Of a stretch of 64,000 nucleotides of DNA, positions 34,336 through 45,114 are shown in pieces. Origin of the DNA: Enterobacter sp. RHBSTW-00175 (GTDB lineage: Bacteria; Pseudomonadota; Gammaproteobacteria; Enterobacterales; Enterobacteriaceae); NCBI RefSeq assembly GCF_013927005.1, contig NZ_CP055930.1:3472001-3536000 (forward strand), written 5' to 3'. Below the pieces are notes generated by a model that saw only the letters and a program-made list of their open reading frames with translations, did not search any database and had not been told where the DNA came from. Within the stretch, counting starts at the first letter, position 1, and every line of letters begins with the position of its first letter. The position numbers and the translations under genes were made by a program.

Positions 34336-34575
34336 TAAATATACTACTAAAGGAGAGAGTAACGATATTTTGCCATTACCCTATCATTTGCATCATGGGG
34401 TTATTGACTCATTGAATCATTATTATATGTCATAGAAATGATATTGAAGTGTTAATGTATTTGAGGCTATTTATCAGGGGATTGATAAAGAACGTAAATC
34501 TCTTTAAAAGCACTTTCTATTCTTTCTTTTCCCTGCATATACTCTCAGCACTTTTTTCAACCTGATGACGCCGAT

Positions 34576-34977
34576 ATGCACGCCAGCTGGACTTATCGCC
34601 TGCGCTTTTTCAAAAAACATCTGCTGATGTTTTTGATAGCCTTTGGCTGGCTGTTGATCCAGAGTCAGGTTGCTGTTGCCTCTCACGATTGTTCTATCGA
34701 CCTTCGGGGTAACGTCGCGGCAATTCAGCATATGGATATGATGGCTAAACCTGGCCCTGCTCATACCGCTGATGTTTCGCCGCTGTGTGAAAAACACTGT
34801 GTGCCCGATCAGGCACCAAAAGATCCTGCTCATCCTCAACTGGTGGCGCTACCTGCCACTATGACCCTTACCCTGAACACGCCGGAATGTACGGATGTAA
34901 GCCCGTCTGCGTGGTCAATCACCCCTCCCGCTGTGGGGCCACCGGCAACCATTCGTTTTTGCCGGTTCAGAGAATAA
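34576..34977 (+). CDS. Predicted secreted His/Met/Cys protein at the head of the copper efflux operon
   Basis: 133 residues. A basic N-terminus and hydrophobic segment (about 15-30) end in VAVA, a likely signal peptidase site near 35. The mature part holds a possible metal-binding cluster: HMDMM, then GPAHTADVSPLCEKHC (about 53-75), plus two more Cys. It resembles small proteins found beside cop/cus efflux genes. The name is unknown, and copper or silver binding is inferred. It is 54 bp before cusF and probably co-transcribed. Confidence 0.6.
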   Translation: MHASWTYRLRFFKKHLLMFLIAFGWLLIQSQVAVASHDCSIDLRGNVAAIQHMDMMAKPGPAHTADVSPLCEKHCVPDQAPKDPAHPQLVALPATMTLTLNTPECTDVSPSAWSITPPAVGPPATIRFCRFRE

Positions 34978-35031
34978 AAACCTGTTAATTCGTTGATTTT
35001 ATTTTAATTTACGTTTAACAGGAGCTTTATC

Positions 35032-35346
35032 ATGCGTGCTTTATTTCTTTCCGCGCTGCTTGGCGCGTCCGTCTCTTTTTCTTCTTTTGCCGTCCAGGCG
35101 AATGAGGTAACCACTCCGACTGCACAACGCTGGCAAGGCCATGGCGTTGTCCAGGCGTTTTCCGCCCAGTCTGTCACTCTCGAACATGACGCCATTCCTG
35201 AACTGAAATGGCCTGCCATGACGATGCCATTTACCTTGTCATCCGGTGCCGTGCTCAATGGTGCGAAACCCGGCGATCGGGTGACGTTCATCCTTGAACG
35301 TTCAGGTGACGGGTTTCAGATCGTCTCGCTGACACCACAGCGCTAA
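35032..35346 (+). CDS. cusF: CusF-like periplasmic Cu(I)/Ag(I) chaperone
   Basis: 104 residues with a signal peptide (about 1-23, VQA cleavage). The mature OB-fold carries the CusF metal site in order: His (LEHDAIPE), Trp in LKWPAMTMPF and the two Met of that motif; the cation-pi Trp-Cu contact is specific to CusF. It hands metal to CusB. AGGAG precedes the ATG. E. coli order is cusC-F-B-A; here F comes first. Confidence 0.9.
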   Translation: MRALFLSALLGASVSFSSFAVQANEVTTPTAQRWQGHGVVQAFSAQSVTLEHDAIPELKWPAMTMPFTLSSGAVLNGAKPGDRVTFILERSGDGFQIVSLTPQR

Positions 35347-35357
35347 GCGAGGACTTC

Positions 35358-36614
35358 ATGAAACAACACACACTGGGCCTATGGCTCGGTGGGGTGATGT
35401 TCGGGTTACTCAGCTCAGCCGTACAGGCAGAGCCGTGGACGCTCGACCAAACCCTGACCGAAGCGCAACGCTATTCCGCGGAGCTATCTGCCAGCCGTAA
35501 TGAAGCACAGGCGCTGGATGCGATGGCGGATTCCGCGACCCAACTACCCGACCCCAAACTGAAGTTTGGTATTGAAAACGTGCCAGTACAGGGGAACAAC
35601 GACAGGCGTCTGACGCGTGAAGGCATGACCATGCAAAAAATTGGCATCATGCAGAGCTATGTCAGTTCTGAAAAACGCGAACGTAAAGCGCAAACCTTCC
35701 AGGCGCAGGCGCGAGGCGTGCTGGCAAAAGGGGAGGCTATCCGCGCGGTACTTCAGCGTGATACCGCTCAGGCCTGGCTCGAACTGGCGTTAACGCAGCA
35801 GGCGCTGAAAAAAGCGAAAGCGCTGGTCAGCGAAACCGGGCGTCAGCGCGGTGTGCAAAAGGCAAGCGTAGGGGCGGGCAGTTCTACGCCAGACAGCGTA
35901 CTGGCGTTGCAAATGACCCTGAGCGCAATGCGCGATAAAGAGACGCTTGCTCAGCGCGATGTGCAACTGGCACAAAGCCGCCTGTTTCAGCTGACGGGGC
36001 AATCAATCACCGATGTGAGCGGGCCTTTGCCACGTTACCAGCGGCTCCCCGCCGATGAAAAAACGCTGGAAGAGGGGATAGTCCAACACCCGGAAGTGGA
36101 AGCCGCCCGACGGGAGGCCGACACCGCGAAAGCCCGTTCTGCACAATCGGCCATCGCCGCCATACCTGACGTGGATGTTGAGGTGTTCTACGCCCATCGT
36201 GCTGAAGGGTATGACGATATGGCAGGGGTCATGTTCAGCGTTGATTTACCGATCTTCCAGTCCAAAAGGCAGGACAAAGATTATGCCGCTGATGTCTCCC
36301 GGTCGATGCAGGCGGTAGACCAACTCACGCTGATTAAACGTGAGCATATCGCGCAGGTGCAGTCGCTGGTGGCGCAGTATCAGGCGGCGCAAACCTTATG
36401 GCAGCGCCAGAGCGAGGAGATCCTCCCGTTACAGCGCCAACGGCTGGAGGTGATGACGGCGCAATATCGTTCGGGGCAGTCAGAGCTGCCTGCATTACTG
36501 GAGGCGCGCCGAAGCGTACTGGATACGGAACTCGCGGCGAATCAGGCGGAGCGCGAGATGGCGCGGAACTGGGCGGCGATCCAATGGCTGATCCCACAGG
36601 AGCTGGCAAAATGA
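35358..36614 (+). CDS. cusC: CusC/CzcC-like outer-membrane efflux channel
   Basis: 418-residue TolC-superfamily protein. Signal peptide cleaved after AVQA (about 24). Two repeated coiled-coil/beta halves are visible (ATQLPDPKLKFGIENVP in the first; AIPDVDVEVFYAHRAEGYDDMAGVMFSVDLPIF in the second). It is shorter than E. coli CusC (about 457 aa, recalled) and lacks a lipobox Cys after the signal, so it is closer to CzcC/SilC-like heavy-metal channels. Overlaps cusB by 4 nt. Confidence 0.85.
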   Translation: MKQHTLGLWLGGVMFGLLSSAVQAEPWTLDQTLTEAQRYSAELSASRNEAQALDAMADSATQLPDPKLKFGIENVPVQGNNDRRLTREGMTMQKIGIMQSYVSSEKRERKAQTFQAQARGVLAKGEAIRAVLQRDTAQAWLELALTQQALKKAKALVSETGRQRGVQKASVGAGSSTPDSVLALQMTLSAMRDKETLAQRDVQLAQSRLFQLTGQSITDVSGPLPRYQRLPADEKTLEEGIVQHPEVEAARREADTAKARSAQSAIAAIPDVDVEVFYAHRAEGYDDMAGVMFSVDLPIFQSKRQDKDYAADVSRSMQAVDQLTLIKREHIAQVQSLVAQYQAAQTLWQRQSEEILPLQRQRLEVMTAQYRSGQSELPALLEARRSVLDTELAANQAEREMARNWAAIQWLIPQELAK

Positions 36615-37816
36615 AAACAACGACCTTATCCGCAGTTGCGATTGCGGTGTTAGTGGCGGCCGGGGGCGGGTATTTTGTGGGGCAAAAGCAGTCTCATCAA
36701 CCTGTGGCGCAGTCGCAGCCCACTGAGCGTAAAGTGCTTTACTGGTACGATCCCATGATGCCCGGACAGCGTTTTGATAAGCCCGGGAAATCACCCTTTA
36801 TGGATATGCAGTTGGTGCCGCGCTATGCAGATGAAGAAAAGGCTGCGTCCGGTGTTGGGATCAGTGCGCAGCAGCAACAAAACCTGGGCATGAAGACAAC
36901 GAAAGCGCAGCTACATCAGCTGAATGTCCCATTCTCCGCTTTTGCCACGGTATCAACGGATGAACGGGGGGTGACCGTGGTTTCGGCGCCCGCCAACGGC
37001 GTGGTGAAACAGTTGTATGTCAACGCCCCACAGCAGCAGGTGAAAGCCAATGAAGCGCTGGCGCAGCTCTGGATCCCACAATGGACTACCGCACAACAGG
37101 AGTATCTGGCCGTCCGTCAGCTTGGTGACGCCGGGTTGACACGCGCCGCACGTGAGCGACTGGCGCTGCAATTTATGCCGGAGGAGGTGATCCGGGCGCT
37201 GGAACGAAGCGGCAAACCGCAAACCACGCTGACACTTCGGGCGGCGAAAGCAGGATATGTCGTTAAGCTGGATGTGCGCGAGGGTGCGCAGATTACGGCA
37301 ACGGCCCCGCTGTTCGAAATCGCCAGTCTTGACCCGGTGTGGCTGGTTATTGACTACCCGCAAACGCAGGCGCAATCCCTGAGCGTGGGCACTGAAGTGG
37401 TTGCCACGACACAGAGCTGGCCGGGCGAGCAATTCCACGGCGCGGTCAGTGAGCTACTCCCGCAGATGGAAACCACCACGCGCACCCTGAAAGCACGCAT
37501 CGTGCTGAACAACGCCGGGCAGAAATTAAAACCCGGAATGTATCTCAGCGTATCGCGCGCCCAGGCAGCACAACGTCCGCCAGCCCTTGCCGTACCTGAA
37601 GAAGCGGTCATCAACAGCGGGGAATCTACACGTCTGCTGCTGGCTACCGGGGACGGTTATTTCCGCCCGGTCAATGTCAAAACAGGGTTGACTGCCCAGG
37701 GCTGGACGGAGATCACATCGGGCCTGAAAGCGGGGGATGAAGTTGTCACCTCTGGTCAGTTCCTGATTGATTCAGAAGCGAATCTGCGCAGCGTGATGCC
37801 GGAGGTGACCCAATGA
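36611..37816 (+). CDS. cusB: CusB-like periplasmic adaptor of Cu/Ag efflux
   Basis: 401 residues. An N-terminal hydrophobic anchor/signal (about 7-24) is followed by the heavy-metal-binding segment [21 protein letters not shown] and [10 protein letters not shown], whose methionines correspond to the CusB metal site. Barrel-sandwich hybrid and alpha-hairpin regions follow ([32 protein letters not shown]). The start at ATG 36611 overlaps the cusC stop; the longer open frame from 36398 lies inside cusC and is an artefact. Confidence 0.92.
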   Translation: MKTTTLSAVAIAVLVAAGGGYFVGQKQSHQPVAQSQPTERKVLYWYDPMMPGQRFDKPGKSPFMDMQLVPRYADEEKAASGVGISAQQQQNLGMKTTKAQLHQLNVPFSAFATVSTDERGVTVVSAPANGVVKQLYVNAPQQQVKANEALAQLWIPQWTTAQQEYLAVRQLGDAGLTRAARERLALQFMPEEVIRALERSGKPQTTLTLRAAKAGYVVKLDVREGAQITATAPLFEIASLDPVWLVIDYPQTQAQSLSVGTEVVATTQSWPGEQFHGAVSELLPQMETTTRTLKARIVLNNAGQKLKPGMYLSVSRAQAAQRPPALAVPEEAVINSGESTRLLLATGDGYFRPVNVKTGLTAQGWTEITSGLKAGDEVVTSGQFLIDSEANLRSVMPEVTQ

Positions 37817-40800
37817 TTTCTGCGGTGATTCGTGCCTCCTTACGTAACCGTCTGCTGGTGATCCTGGCTGCGCTGATCATGGCCGGGTGGGGCTGGTGGG
37901 CAGTGCAACGCGCGCCGCTGGATGCGCTTCCCGATCTCTCTGATGTGCAGGTTATCGTCAAAGCGAGCTATCCCGGCAAAGCGCCGCAGGTGATAGAGGA
38001 TCAGGTCACCTGGCCGCTGACCACCTCGATGCTCTCTGTGCCTGGGGCTAAAACGGTGCGCGGCTTTTCCATGTTTGGTGATGCCTATGTCTACGTGCTG
38101 TTTGAAGATGGCACGGATTTGTACTGGGCTCGCTCCCGTGTACTGGAGTATTTAAGCCAGGTGCAGTCGCAATTTCCGGCGGGGGTTAAAGTCTCGCTGG
38201 GGCCAGACGCCACCGGGGTTGGCTGGATTTACGAGTACGCTCTTGTCGATCGCAGTGGAAAACACAGTCTGGCAGACCTGCGAGCTATCCAGGACTGGAC
38301 GCTGAAGTTTGAACTTAAAACCGTGCCGAACGTGTCGGAAGTCGCCAGCATTGGCGGGATGGTGCGCCAGTACCAGATTGTCGCTGATCCTGCCAGGATG
38401 CGCGCGCTGAACATTACGCACAGCCAGCTCTCCAGCGCGGTGCAGGCTGCGAACAAAGAGGGTGGCGGCGCATTGCTGGAAATGGGAGAGGCCGAATATA
38501 TGGTGCGAACCACCGGCTATTTGCGGTCGCTGGATGATTTTCGCAACGTGGTGATCACCAGCCGGGACGGTGTGCCTGTCCTGTTAAAAGACGTTGCGAC
38601 CATTGGATTTGGCCCGGAGATCCGCCGGGGTGTGGCGGAACTGAATGGTGAGGGTGAGGTTGCCGGGGGTGTGGTCGTGATGCGCTATGGGCAGAATGCG
38701 CTGGACACCATTCACGCGGTGAAAGCAAAGCTCAGTGAATTGCAGAAAACGTTGCCAGAGGGTGTGGAAATTGTACCGGTCTATGACCGCTCAACCCTGA
38801 TTGAAGAGTCGGTTAAGACGCTGACGCATAAGTTGCTTGAAGAGTTTGCGGTCGTGGTGGTGGTTTGTGCGCTGTTTTTATTCCATTTCCGTTCGGCGCT
38901 GGTGGCTATTGTCTCTTTGCCGCTTGGGATCCTGGGGGCATTCGTGGTGATGCACTATCAGGGGATCAACGCGAACATCATGTCGCTTGGCGGGATCGCC
39001 ATTGCTATCGGGGCGATGGTCGATGCCGCGATTGTCATGATTGAAAACATGCATAAAGTGCTGGAGCAATGGCGACATGATAACCCGGATAAAACACCGT
39101 CGTCCGGGGATTACTGGCACCTTGCGGAGCGTGCCGCCGTGGAAGTTGGTCCGGCGCTGTTTTGTAGTCTGCTTATCATCACCTTGTCGTTCATTCCGGT
39201 GTTTTCGCTTGAGGCGCAGGAGGGGCGAATGTTTTCCCCGTTGGCGTTTACCAAAACCTGGTCAATGGCGGTGGCGGCAGGGCTTGGCATTACCCTGGTG
39301 CCGGTGCTGATGGGCTATTTTATTCGCGGCAAGATCCCTGACGAAAAAGCCAACCCCATCAACCGGGTACTGATTCGCCTGTATGAACCTTTGCTGGATA
39401 AGGTGCTCTCGTTTCCGAAAACCACACTGATGCTGGCGTTTGCGCTTTTAGTGGCGACCCTCTGGCCGCTAAGCCGGCTGGGAAGTGAGTTTATGCCGCC
39501 TCTGGATGAAGGGGATTTGCTGTACATGCCATCCACGTTACCGGGGATCTCCGCCCGTGAAGCATCGCGGTTATTGCAGCAAACAGACCGGTTGATTAAA
39601 AGCGTGCCGGAAGTGGAAAGCGTATTTGGTAAGGCCGGAAGGGCGGAATCGGCAACCGATCCGGCACCGCTCACCATGCTGGAAACGACCATCCACTTTA
39701 AACCCCGCGCTCAGTGGCGCCACGGAATGACAACGCAAAAACTGGTAGAGGAGCTGGACAAAACGGTGTCCGTACCCGGAATTGCTAACGTGTGGGTGCC
39801 GCCTATCCGTAACCGGCTGGATATGCTGGCCACCGGGATAAAAAGCCCGGTAGGCATAAAGGTGAACGGCAATAATATTGTGGATATCGAGCGGGTCGCC
39901 CAGCAGATTGAACAGGTGGTGAAGCAGGTGCCTGGCGTCACCTCGGCCCTGGCGGAACGTCTGGCTGGCGGGCGCTATGTGGATATTCGTATCGACAGGC
40001 AAAAGGCTGCGCGATATGGCGTGTCCGTCGATGAGCTGCAAAGTATGGTCTCTACGTTAGTGGGGGGCGATAACATTGGAGAAGTCATTCAGGGACGTGA
40101 ACGTTATCCCATCAACCTGCGTTATCCACGCGACCTTCGCGATAATGTGGATAAACTGCGCGTCTTACCCGTGATTGCCGCGAACGGCAGCCAGATTGCG
40201 CTTGGCGAGTTGGCGGATATTGTGGTGACGGAAGGACCGCCAATGTTAAAAAGCGAAAATGCGCGGCTGTCTAATTGGATTTATGTCGATTTGCGCGGGC
40301 GTGATCTGAAGTCAGCGGTAGATGAAATGCAAAAGCGGGTGGCGGAGCAGGTCGTTTTACCGCAGGGGGTGTCGCTCTCCTGGTCCGGGCAATTCGAATA
40401 TCTTGAACGGGCAACGGCAAAGCTAAAAATAGTCCTGCCAGTTACCCTCATGATTATATTTATACTGCTCTGGCTAACCTTTAAACGCGTGTCAGATGTC
40501 CTGATAATAATGGGGACATTACCTTTTGCACTTATTGGGGGCGTGTGGTTGCTGTGGCTGCTTGAATATAATCTGTCGGTGGCGGGGGCGGTAGGATTTA
40601 TAGCACTTTCCGGTGTCGCGGCGGAATTCGGGGTAATAATGGTCCTCTATTTAAATCATGCGCTGGATAAGTATCGTCTGCGGGAGCCTGACGGCGGGAG
40701 TGCGATGGTTATGCGGGCTATCCATGAAGGTGCGGTGCTTCGTGTCCGCCCGAAAGTGATGACCGTTGCCACCATCATGGCGGGGTTGCTACCCATTATG

Positions 40801-40929
40801 TGGGGGGGCGGCAGCGGTTCGGAGGTGATGCAACGCATCGCAGCGCCTATGATAGGTGGGATGGTAACTGCGCCGTTGCTGTCAATGCTGGTTATTCCTG
40901 CACTCTATAAGTTGTTACATCGACGTTAA
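37813..40929 (+). CDS. cusA: CusA-like RND copper/silver efflux pump
   Basis: 1038-residue heavy-metal RND pump. Twelve membrane segments with two large periplasmic loops. The proton-relay Asp lies in [13 protein letters not shown] (near 405). The three-methionine metal site of CusA has counterparts in [26 protein letters not shown] and [17 protein letters not shown] overlap with cusB. The last 500 bp are noticeably more AT-rich than the rest. No cusR/cusS lie beside the operon, so control must come from elsewhere. Confidence 0.95.
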   Translation: MISAVIRASLRNRLLVILAALIMAGWGWWAVQRAPLDALPDLSDVQVIVKASYPGKAPQVIEDQVTWPLTTSMLSVPGAKTVRGFSMFGDAYVYVLFEDGTDLYWARSRVLEYLSQVQSQFPAGVKVSLGPDATGVGWIYEYALVDRSGKHSLADLRAIQDWTLKFELKTVPNVSEVASIGGMVRQYQIVADPARMRALNITHSQLSSAVQAANKEGGGALLEMGEAEYMVRTTGYLRSLDDFRNVVITSRDGVPVLLKDVATIGFGPEIRRGVAELNGEGEVAGGVVVMRYGQNALDTIHAVKAKLSELQKTLPEGVEIVPVYDRSTLIEESVKTLTHKLLEEFAVVVVVCALFLFHFRSALVAIVSLPLGILGAFVVMHYQGINANIMSLGGIAIAIGAMVDAAIVMIENMHKVLEQWRHDNPDKTPSSGDYWHLAERAAVEVGPALFCSLLIITLSFIPVFSLEAQEGRMFSPLAFTKTWSMAVAAGLGITLVPVLMGYFIRGKIPDEKANPINRVLIRLYEPLLDKVLSFPKTTLMLAFALLVATLWPLSRLGSEFMPPLDEGDLLYMPSTLPGISAREASRLLQQTDRLIKSVPEVESVFGKAGRAESATDPAPLTMLETTIHFKPRAQWRHGMTTQKLVEELDKTVSVPGIANVWVPPIRNRLDMLATGIKSPVGIKVNGNNIVDIERVAQQIEQVVKQVPGVTSALAERLAGGRYVDIRIDRQKAARYGVSVDELQSMVSTLVGGDNIGEVIQGRERYPINLRYPRDLRDNVDKLRVLPVIAANGSQIALGELADIVVTEGPPMLKSENARLSNWIYVDLRGRDLKSAVDEMQKRVAEQVVLPQGVSLSWSGQFEYLERATAKLKIVLPVTLMIIFILLWLTFKRVSDVLIIMGTLPFALIGGVWLLWLLEYNLSVAGAVGFIALSGVAAEFGVIMVLYLNHALDKYRLREPDGGSAMVMRAIHEGAVLRVRPKVMTVATIMAGLLPIMWGGGSGSEVMQRIAAPMIGGMVTAPLLSMLVIPALYKLLHRR

Positions 40930-41092
40930 ATATGCATCCTGTATGCGCTTATTCAGGCATACAGGATAATGTAACTTCGGAATATTCCCAGTATAAGTGG
41001 CATTAATTAGGAATAACGCTGATATCGTTAAGCCACCATTCAACTATTCTATGGTAAACTTTGCCCCGAATACTAAGAATGGTAATTGCATT

Positions 41093-41668
41093 GTGATCGT
41101 ACGAAATAATTTTTCCTTGATTTTATTGTTTATTTTTGGGTTGTTAACATTTTCTTCTGGTGCCATGGCAGAAGAAAGCGCGACGGATAAGGGTTGGTTC
41201 TCAACTTTTACGGATAACGTCGCACAAACCTGGAAGGAGCCAGAGCACTATGATCTTTATATTCCGACCATAACGTGGCACGCACGTTTTGCGTATGACA
41301 AAGAAAAAACAGACAAATACAACGAACGTCCGTGGGGGGCAGGTTTTGGCCAGTCGCGCTGGGACGAAAAAGGGAACTGGCACGGCATCTACCTGATGGC
41401 CTTTAAAGATTCCTTTAACAAGTGGGAACCGATTGGCGGCTACGGTTGGGAGAAAACCTGGCGACCGTTAGCAGACGATAACTTCCACGTGGGTCTGGGC
41501 TACACCGCAGGGGTCACTGCGCGCGATAACTGGAATTACATCCCTATTCCGGTGATCTTGCCGCTGGCGTCCATTGGTTACGGTCCTGCAACGTTCCAGA
41601 TGACGTATATTCCTGGAACTTATAACAACGGTAACGTTTACTTCGCGTGGATGCGTTTTCAGTTTTAA
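41093..41668 (+). CDS. pagP: PagP, lipid A palmitoyltransferase
   Basis: Outer-membrane beta-barrel enzyme that moves palmitate from phospholipid to lipid A. About 191 residues from GTG 41093: signal peptide ending SSGAMA (about 26), then the PagP barrel [22 protein letters not shown] with the catalytic His, [12 protein letters not shown] with Asp-Ser, and the C-terminal YFAWMRFQF sorting signal. The GTG gives the family length; an in-frame ATG at 41051 would add 14 residues before the signal. E. coli neighbours dcuC and cspE are kept, but the cus block is inserted between dcuC and pagP. Confidence 0.93.
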   Translation: MIVRNNFSLILLFIFGLLTFSSGAMAEESATDKGWFSTFTDNVAQTWKEPEHYDLYIPTITWHARFAYDKEKTDKYNERPWGAGFGQSRWDEKGNWHGIYLMAFKDSFNKWEPIGGYGWEKTWRPLADDNFHVGLGYTAGVTARDNWNYIPIPVILPLASIGYGPATFQMTYIPGTYNNGNVYFAWMRFQF

Positions 41669-41858
41669 CTGAAAAAACTTTACGTGCTGGTGAATAAACG
41701 TACTGTCTTTGAATCATAAAGGATAAAAATCCTTCAGTGAAAATTAACGCGACTTTTGTCACTTTTTATCAAAGAACCGCTGGACAAAACGTCCCACAAT
41801 TGTTGTACTGATACCCGACACAGCATTTGTGTCGTTTTTTAATGTAAAGGTAATTTTG

Positions 41859-42068
41859 ATGTCTAAGATTAAAGGTAACGTTAAGTGGTTTAATGAGTCC
41901 AAAGGATTCGGTTTCATTACTCCAGAAGATGGCAGCAAAGACGTGTTCGTACACTTCTCTGCAATCCAGACTAATGGTTTCAAAACCCTGGCTGAAGGTC
42001 AGCGCGTTGAGTTTGAAATCACTAACGGTGCCAAAGGCCCTTCTGCTGCTAACGTAATCGCTCTGTAA
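41859..42068 (+). CDS. cspE: CspE, cold-shock-family RNA chaperone
   Basis: 69-residue OB-fold protein. RNP1 KGFGFI (about 16-21) and RNP2 VFVHF (about 30-34) are intact. CspE is constitutive, melts RNA hairpins and antitermination-type leaders. ATG 41859 gives the E. coli length. A canonical terminator follows. Confidence 0.97.
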
Positions 42069-42096
42069 TTCAGACGCGTCAGCAAGAATTTCAAAA

Positions 42097-42121
42097 CCCG
42101 CTCTCTGAGCGGGTTTTTTTT
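42097..42121 (+). terminator. Rho-independent terminator of cspE
   Basis: CCCGCTC-TCT-GAGCGGG followed by eight T, 28 bp after the cspE stop. Confidence 0.92.
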
Positions 42122-42130
42122 CGTTTTGAA

Positions 42131-42217
42131 TCAGCCAAGAAAATAGATTTTCAGGAAGCTGGCGATGATCAGCACGCTCAGCAACACCATTCCTGCGCTC
42201 ATCAAACTGTCTTTCAT
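42131..42217 (-). CDS. Predicted 28-residue membrane peptide between cspE and crcB
   Basis: Frame from ATG 42217: a short N-terminus then one hydrophobic span (MVLLSVLIIASFLKIYFLG). GAGG lies eight bases before the ATG, a good ribosome site. The length and single span resemble other small enteric membrane proteins. Not recognised by name. Same strand as crcB and 71 bp after it, so it may share the crcB transcript. Confidence 0.45.
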   Translation of the reverse strand: MKDSLMSAGMVLLSVLIIASFLKIYFLG

Positions 42218-42288
42218 TCCGTCACCCTCGTTCAGTATTGCAACCAGAGTGACAGAGAAAAGTTAAGCCAACATTAACGCTCCCGACG

Positions 42289-42672
42289 TTATTGCGGGCT
42301 GGCTGAGGAAAATAACCAAAATGCGATAGCCGTCATCGCAAACGAACCCAGCATGTTGATTGCAATGTTCGTCAATGCCCAGGTGAATCGGCCTTCCTGG
42401 AACAGGAACACCACCTCGGCAGAGAAAGTAGAGAATGTTGTCAGACCGCCACAGAAACCGGTGGTGATCAAAACTTTCCACACCGGGTCGATATGCGTCA
42501 TTCGGTTGAACCAGGCGAGCCCCATACCAATGATAAATGCACCAATCAGGTTAGCAGCAAGCGTACCCATGGGGATCGCCTGATGCATGGGATTAAACCG
42601 CATACTTAAGAACCATCGCGCAACGCTCCCTGTACCACCACCAATAAAAACGGCTAAAAGTAGTTGTAACAC
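42289..42672 (-). CDS. crcB: CrcB (FluC), fluoride channel
   Basis: 127 residues with four membrane spans; dual-topology homodimeric F- channel. Signature residues: [10 protein letters not shown] at the start, Asn in [12 protein letters not shown], and [13 protein letters not shown], which includes the Phe/Ser/Thr track of the pore. Starts with GTG at 42672. I see no fluoride riboswitch motif in the 67 bp before it. Confidence 0.95.
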   Translation of the reverse strand: MLQLLLAVFIGGGTGSVARWFLSMRFNPMHQAIPMGTLAANLIGAFIIGMGLAWFNRMTHIDPVWKVLITTGFCGGLTTFSTFSAEVVFLFQEGRFTWALTNIAINMLGSFAMTAIAFWLFSSASPQ

Positions 42673-42739
42673 GCTAAATACCTGCTATTTGATGTGTAAG
42701 AGCATCAAGTTTAACGCTGATTATGAGTAGGGGACAAAT

Positions 42740-43528
42740 ATGTATGTTGCGGTTGGGCAGTTTGCGGTAACGCCACGCTGGGAAGAGAATGCGCAAAAAT
42801 GCGTGGCCCTGATGGCTCAGGCTCAGCAAAAGGGGGCGTTGTTGCTGGTGCTCCCTGAAGCGCTGCTGGCACGTGATGATAACGACCCAGATATGTCAGT
42901 GAAATCAGCTCAGCCGCTGGATGGCGGCTTTTTGCGGCTGTTGCTTCAGGAAAGTGCGGGTAATCAACTGACCACAGTTCTGACAATCCATGTTCCGTCT
43001 TCGCCGGGAAGGGCAGTGAACACCCTTGTGGCGATCCGTGAAGGTGCGATTATCGCGAGCTACGCTAAATTACATCTCTACGATGCGTTCAGCATTCAGG
43101 AGTCACGCCTGGTTGACCCTGGAGATATCATTCCGCCATTGATTAACATCGACGGCATGAACATCGGATTGATGACCTGCTACGATGTTCGCTTTCCTGA
43201 GATGGCGATGAGCCTCGCCCTTAAAGGGGCTGATGTGCTGGTATTGCCTGCGGCGTGGGTAAAAGGCCCGCTTAAAGAGCACCACTGGGCGACGCTGCTT
43301 GCCGCCCGTGCGCTCGATACCACCTGTTATATTGTGGCTGCCGGGGAGTGCGGGAATAAGAATATTGGCCAGAGCCGGGTTGTTGATCCGCTGGGGGTGA
43401 CGGTCGCTGCAGCTGCGGAAGCACCGACGTTGCTGATGGCCGAGATATTTTCAGCCAGAATTTCTCTTGCGCGCCAGCAGTTACCCGTTCTGCAAAATCG
43501 TCGGTTTGCGCCACCGCAATTATTCTGA
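42740..43528 (+). CDS. ybeM: YbeM, nitrilase-family amidase (deaminated-glutathione amidase type)
   Basis: 262-residue C-N hydrolase. The catalytic triad is Glu in LVLPEALLA, Lys in [11 protein letters not shown] and Cys in [10 protein letters not shown]. Closest to Nit1/YbeM amidases that hydrolyse deaminated glutathione, a metabolite-repair reaction. The gene is full length here, whereas it is annotated as a pseudogene in E. coli K-12 (from memory). Divergent from crcB. Confidence 0.9.
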   Translation: MYVAVGQFAVTPRWEENAQKCVALMAQAQQKGALLLVLPEALLARDDNDPDMSVKSAQPLDGGFLRLLLQESAGNQLTTVLTIHVPSSPGRAVNTLVAIREGAIIASYAKLHLYDAFSIQESRLVDPGDIIPPLINIDGMNIGLMTCYDVRFPEMAMSLALKGADVLVLPAAWVKGPLKEHHWATLLAARALDTTCYIVAAGECGNKNIGQSRVVDPLGVTVAAAAEAPTLLMAEIFSARISLARQQLPVLQNRRFAPPQLF

Positions 43529-43654
43529 TGTTTTTTTCAACAATGCTTGATTCACCTTGTTACAGATTGCTATTGTGTGCGCGCGTCAAATGACCGTTAA
43601 TAAGATCAGGTTTTTGGCGCTGAATGCAGCCTGTTTTATGTAAAGAAGGTATCT

Positions 43655-43858
43655 ATGGGTGAGATTAGTATTACCAAACTGCTGGTGGTTGCCGCACTGG
43701 TCGTCCTGCTGTTTGGTACCAAGAAGTTACGCACACTGGGCGGTGACCTGGGGGCAGCAATTAAAGGCTTCAAAAAAGCGATGAATGACGATGATGCGGC
43801 TGCGAAGAAAAGCGCCGAGGATGACGTCCCTGCTGAGAAGCTTTCTCACAAAGAGTAA
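43655..43858 (+). CDS. tatE: TatE, Tat translocase TatA-like subunit
   Basis: 67 residues: one N-terminal membrane helix ([20 protein letters not shown]), the hinge [23 protein letters not shown] amphipathic helix, and an acidic tail. A TatA paralogue that can join the twin-arginine translocase. GAAGG precedes the ATG. Confidence 0.96.
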   Translation: MGEISITKLLVVAALVVLLFGTKKLRTLGGDLGAAIKGFKKAMNDDDAAAKKSAEDDVPAEKLSHKE

Positions 43859-43884
43859 TAGCAATGCCTGAGGGCTTGCGAAAA

Positions 43885-43911
43885 AAAACCGGCTCAATGG
43901 CCGGTTTTTTT
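43885..43911 (+). terminator. Terminator between tatE and lipA
   Basis: AAAACCGGC-TCAAT-GGCCGGTTTTTTT, serving tatE and possibly lipA from the other side. Confidence 0.85.
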
Positions 43912-43941
43912 ATGATGTAACTGTAAATAAATATTTCTATT

Positions 43942-44907
43942 TTATTTAACTTCTTCGCCTTTCGCCTGCATATCAGCATGGTATGACGAGCGAACAAACG
44001 GGCCACAGGCTGCATGGGTAAAGCCCATTGCCATTGCTTCGGCTTTCATTTCATCGAACTCATCCGGGCTAACATAGCGCTGTACCGGCAGGTGATGGCG
44101 GCTAGGCTGCAAATACTGGCCCAGCGTCAGCATGGTTACGCCATGACGACGCAGATCGCGCATCACTTCAATGATCTCGGCATTGGTTTCACCGAGGCCA
44201 ACCATCAGGCCTGATTTGGTCGGGATATGCGGGTGCGCTTCTTTAAAACGCTCCAGCAGTTTCAGGGACCAGTTGTAATCTGCACCAGGGCGAACCTGAC
44301 GGTAGATACGCGGTACGTTTTCCAGGTTGTGGTTGAACACATCCGGCGGTGTTGCGGTCAGGATATCCAGCGCACGATCCATGCGTCCACGGAAGTCCGG
44401 TACCAGCGTTTCGATTTTAATGTTTGGACTTTTCTCACGGATAGCAGTGATACAGTCAGCAAAGTGCTGAGCACCGCCATCACGCAGATCGTCACGGTCA
44501 ACAGAGGTAATCACCACATAGCGCAGTGCCATGTCGGCAATCGTCTGAGCCAGTTTTTGCGGTTCGTTAGCGTCAGGCGCAACAGGGCGGCCATGCGCTA
44601 CGTCGCAGAACGGACAGCGGCGGGTACAAATTGCACCCAGAATCATAAAGGTCGCTGTGCCGTGATTGAAACATTCAGCAAGGTTGGGGCAAGAGGCTTC
44701 TTCACACACAGAGTGAAGGCCATTTTTACGCATCGCCGCTTTGATCCCCTGGATACGCGAAGAGTCAGCCGGAAGTTTGATTTTCATCCATTCCGGTTTT
44801 CTTAACAGCGCTTCGCGCTCTGTAGCCACGTTTTTAACCGGGATAAGGGCCATTTTATCGGCATCGCGGTATTTAACACCGCGTTCCATCACAATGGGTT
44901 TACTCAT
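43942..44907 (-). CDS. lipA: LipA, lipoyl synthase
   Basis: 321-residue radical-SAM enzyme that inserts two sulfurs into octanoyl groups on lipoyl domains. The auxiliary cluster cysteines are in [12 protein letters not shown], the radical-SAM CxxxCxxC in CTRRCPFC, and the C-terminal RSSYHAD serine ligand is present. Length equals E. coli. Works after LipB (46370). Confidence 0.97.
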   Translation of the reverse strand: MSKPIVMERGVKYRDADKMALIPVKNVATEREALLRKPEWMKIKLPADSSRIQGIKAAMRKNGLHSVCEEASCPNLAECFNHGTATFMILGAICTRRCPFCDVAHGRPVAPDANEPQKLAQTIADMALRYVVITSVDRDDLRDGGAQHFADCITAIREKSPNIKIETLVPDFRGRMDRALDILTATPPDVFNHNLENVPRIYRQVRPGADYNWSLKLLERFKEAHPHIPTKSGLMVGLGETNAEIIEVMRDLRRHGVTMLTLGQYLQPSRHHLPVQRYVSPDEFDEMKAEAMAMGFTHAACGPFVRSSYHADMQAKGEEVK

Positions 44908-45114
44908 AGCGTGCGTGTTCCAGTTGCGAATATCGAAGGAAAGCGTTTCAATTCAAGGGAATGTTGTATTTATCAACTATTTTTGAACGAACGACAGGCA
45001 GTATATCATTGAAACGGTCGATAAAGCAGCCTGCCAGGTCGCCAAATTGTAAAATAGTTGTTGTTTTGTGCCTTTTGCCCCGCACCCGGCAGGGGCTTGT
45101 TCTGAATGAGCCTG

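Noticed and set aside
34430..34575. CusR-type operator before the copper efflux operon
   Set aside because: No palindrome resembling the CusR box is visible in the spacer.
40935..41092. PhoP box for pagP
   Set aside because: Only isolated GTTAA-like hexamers; no pair with the 5 bp spacing of a PhoP box.
42673..42739. Fluoride riboswitch ahead of crcB
   Set aside because: The spacer is short and lacks the conserved crcB-motif sequence blocks.
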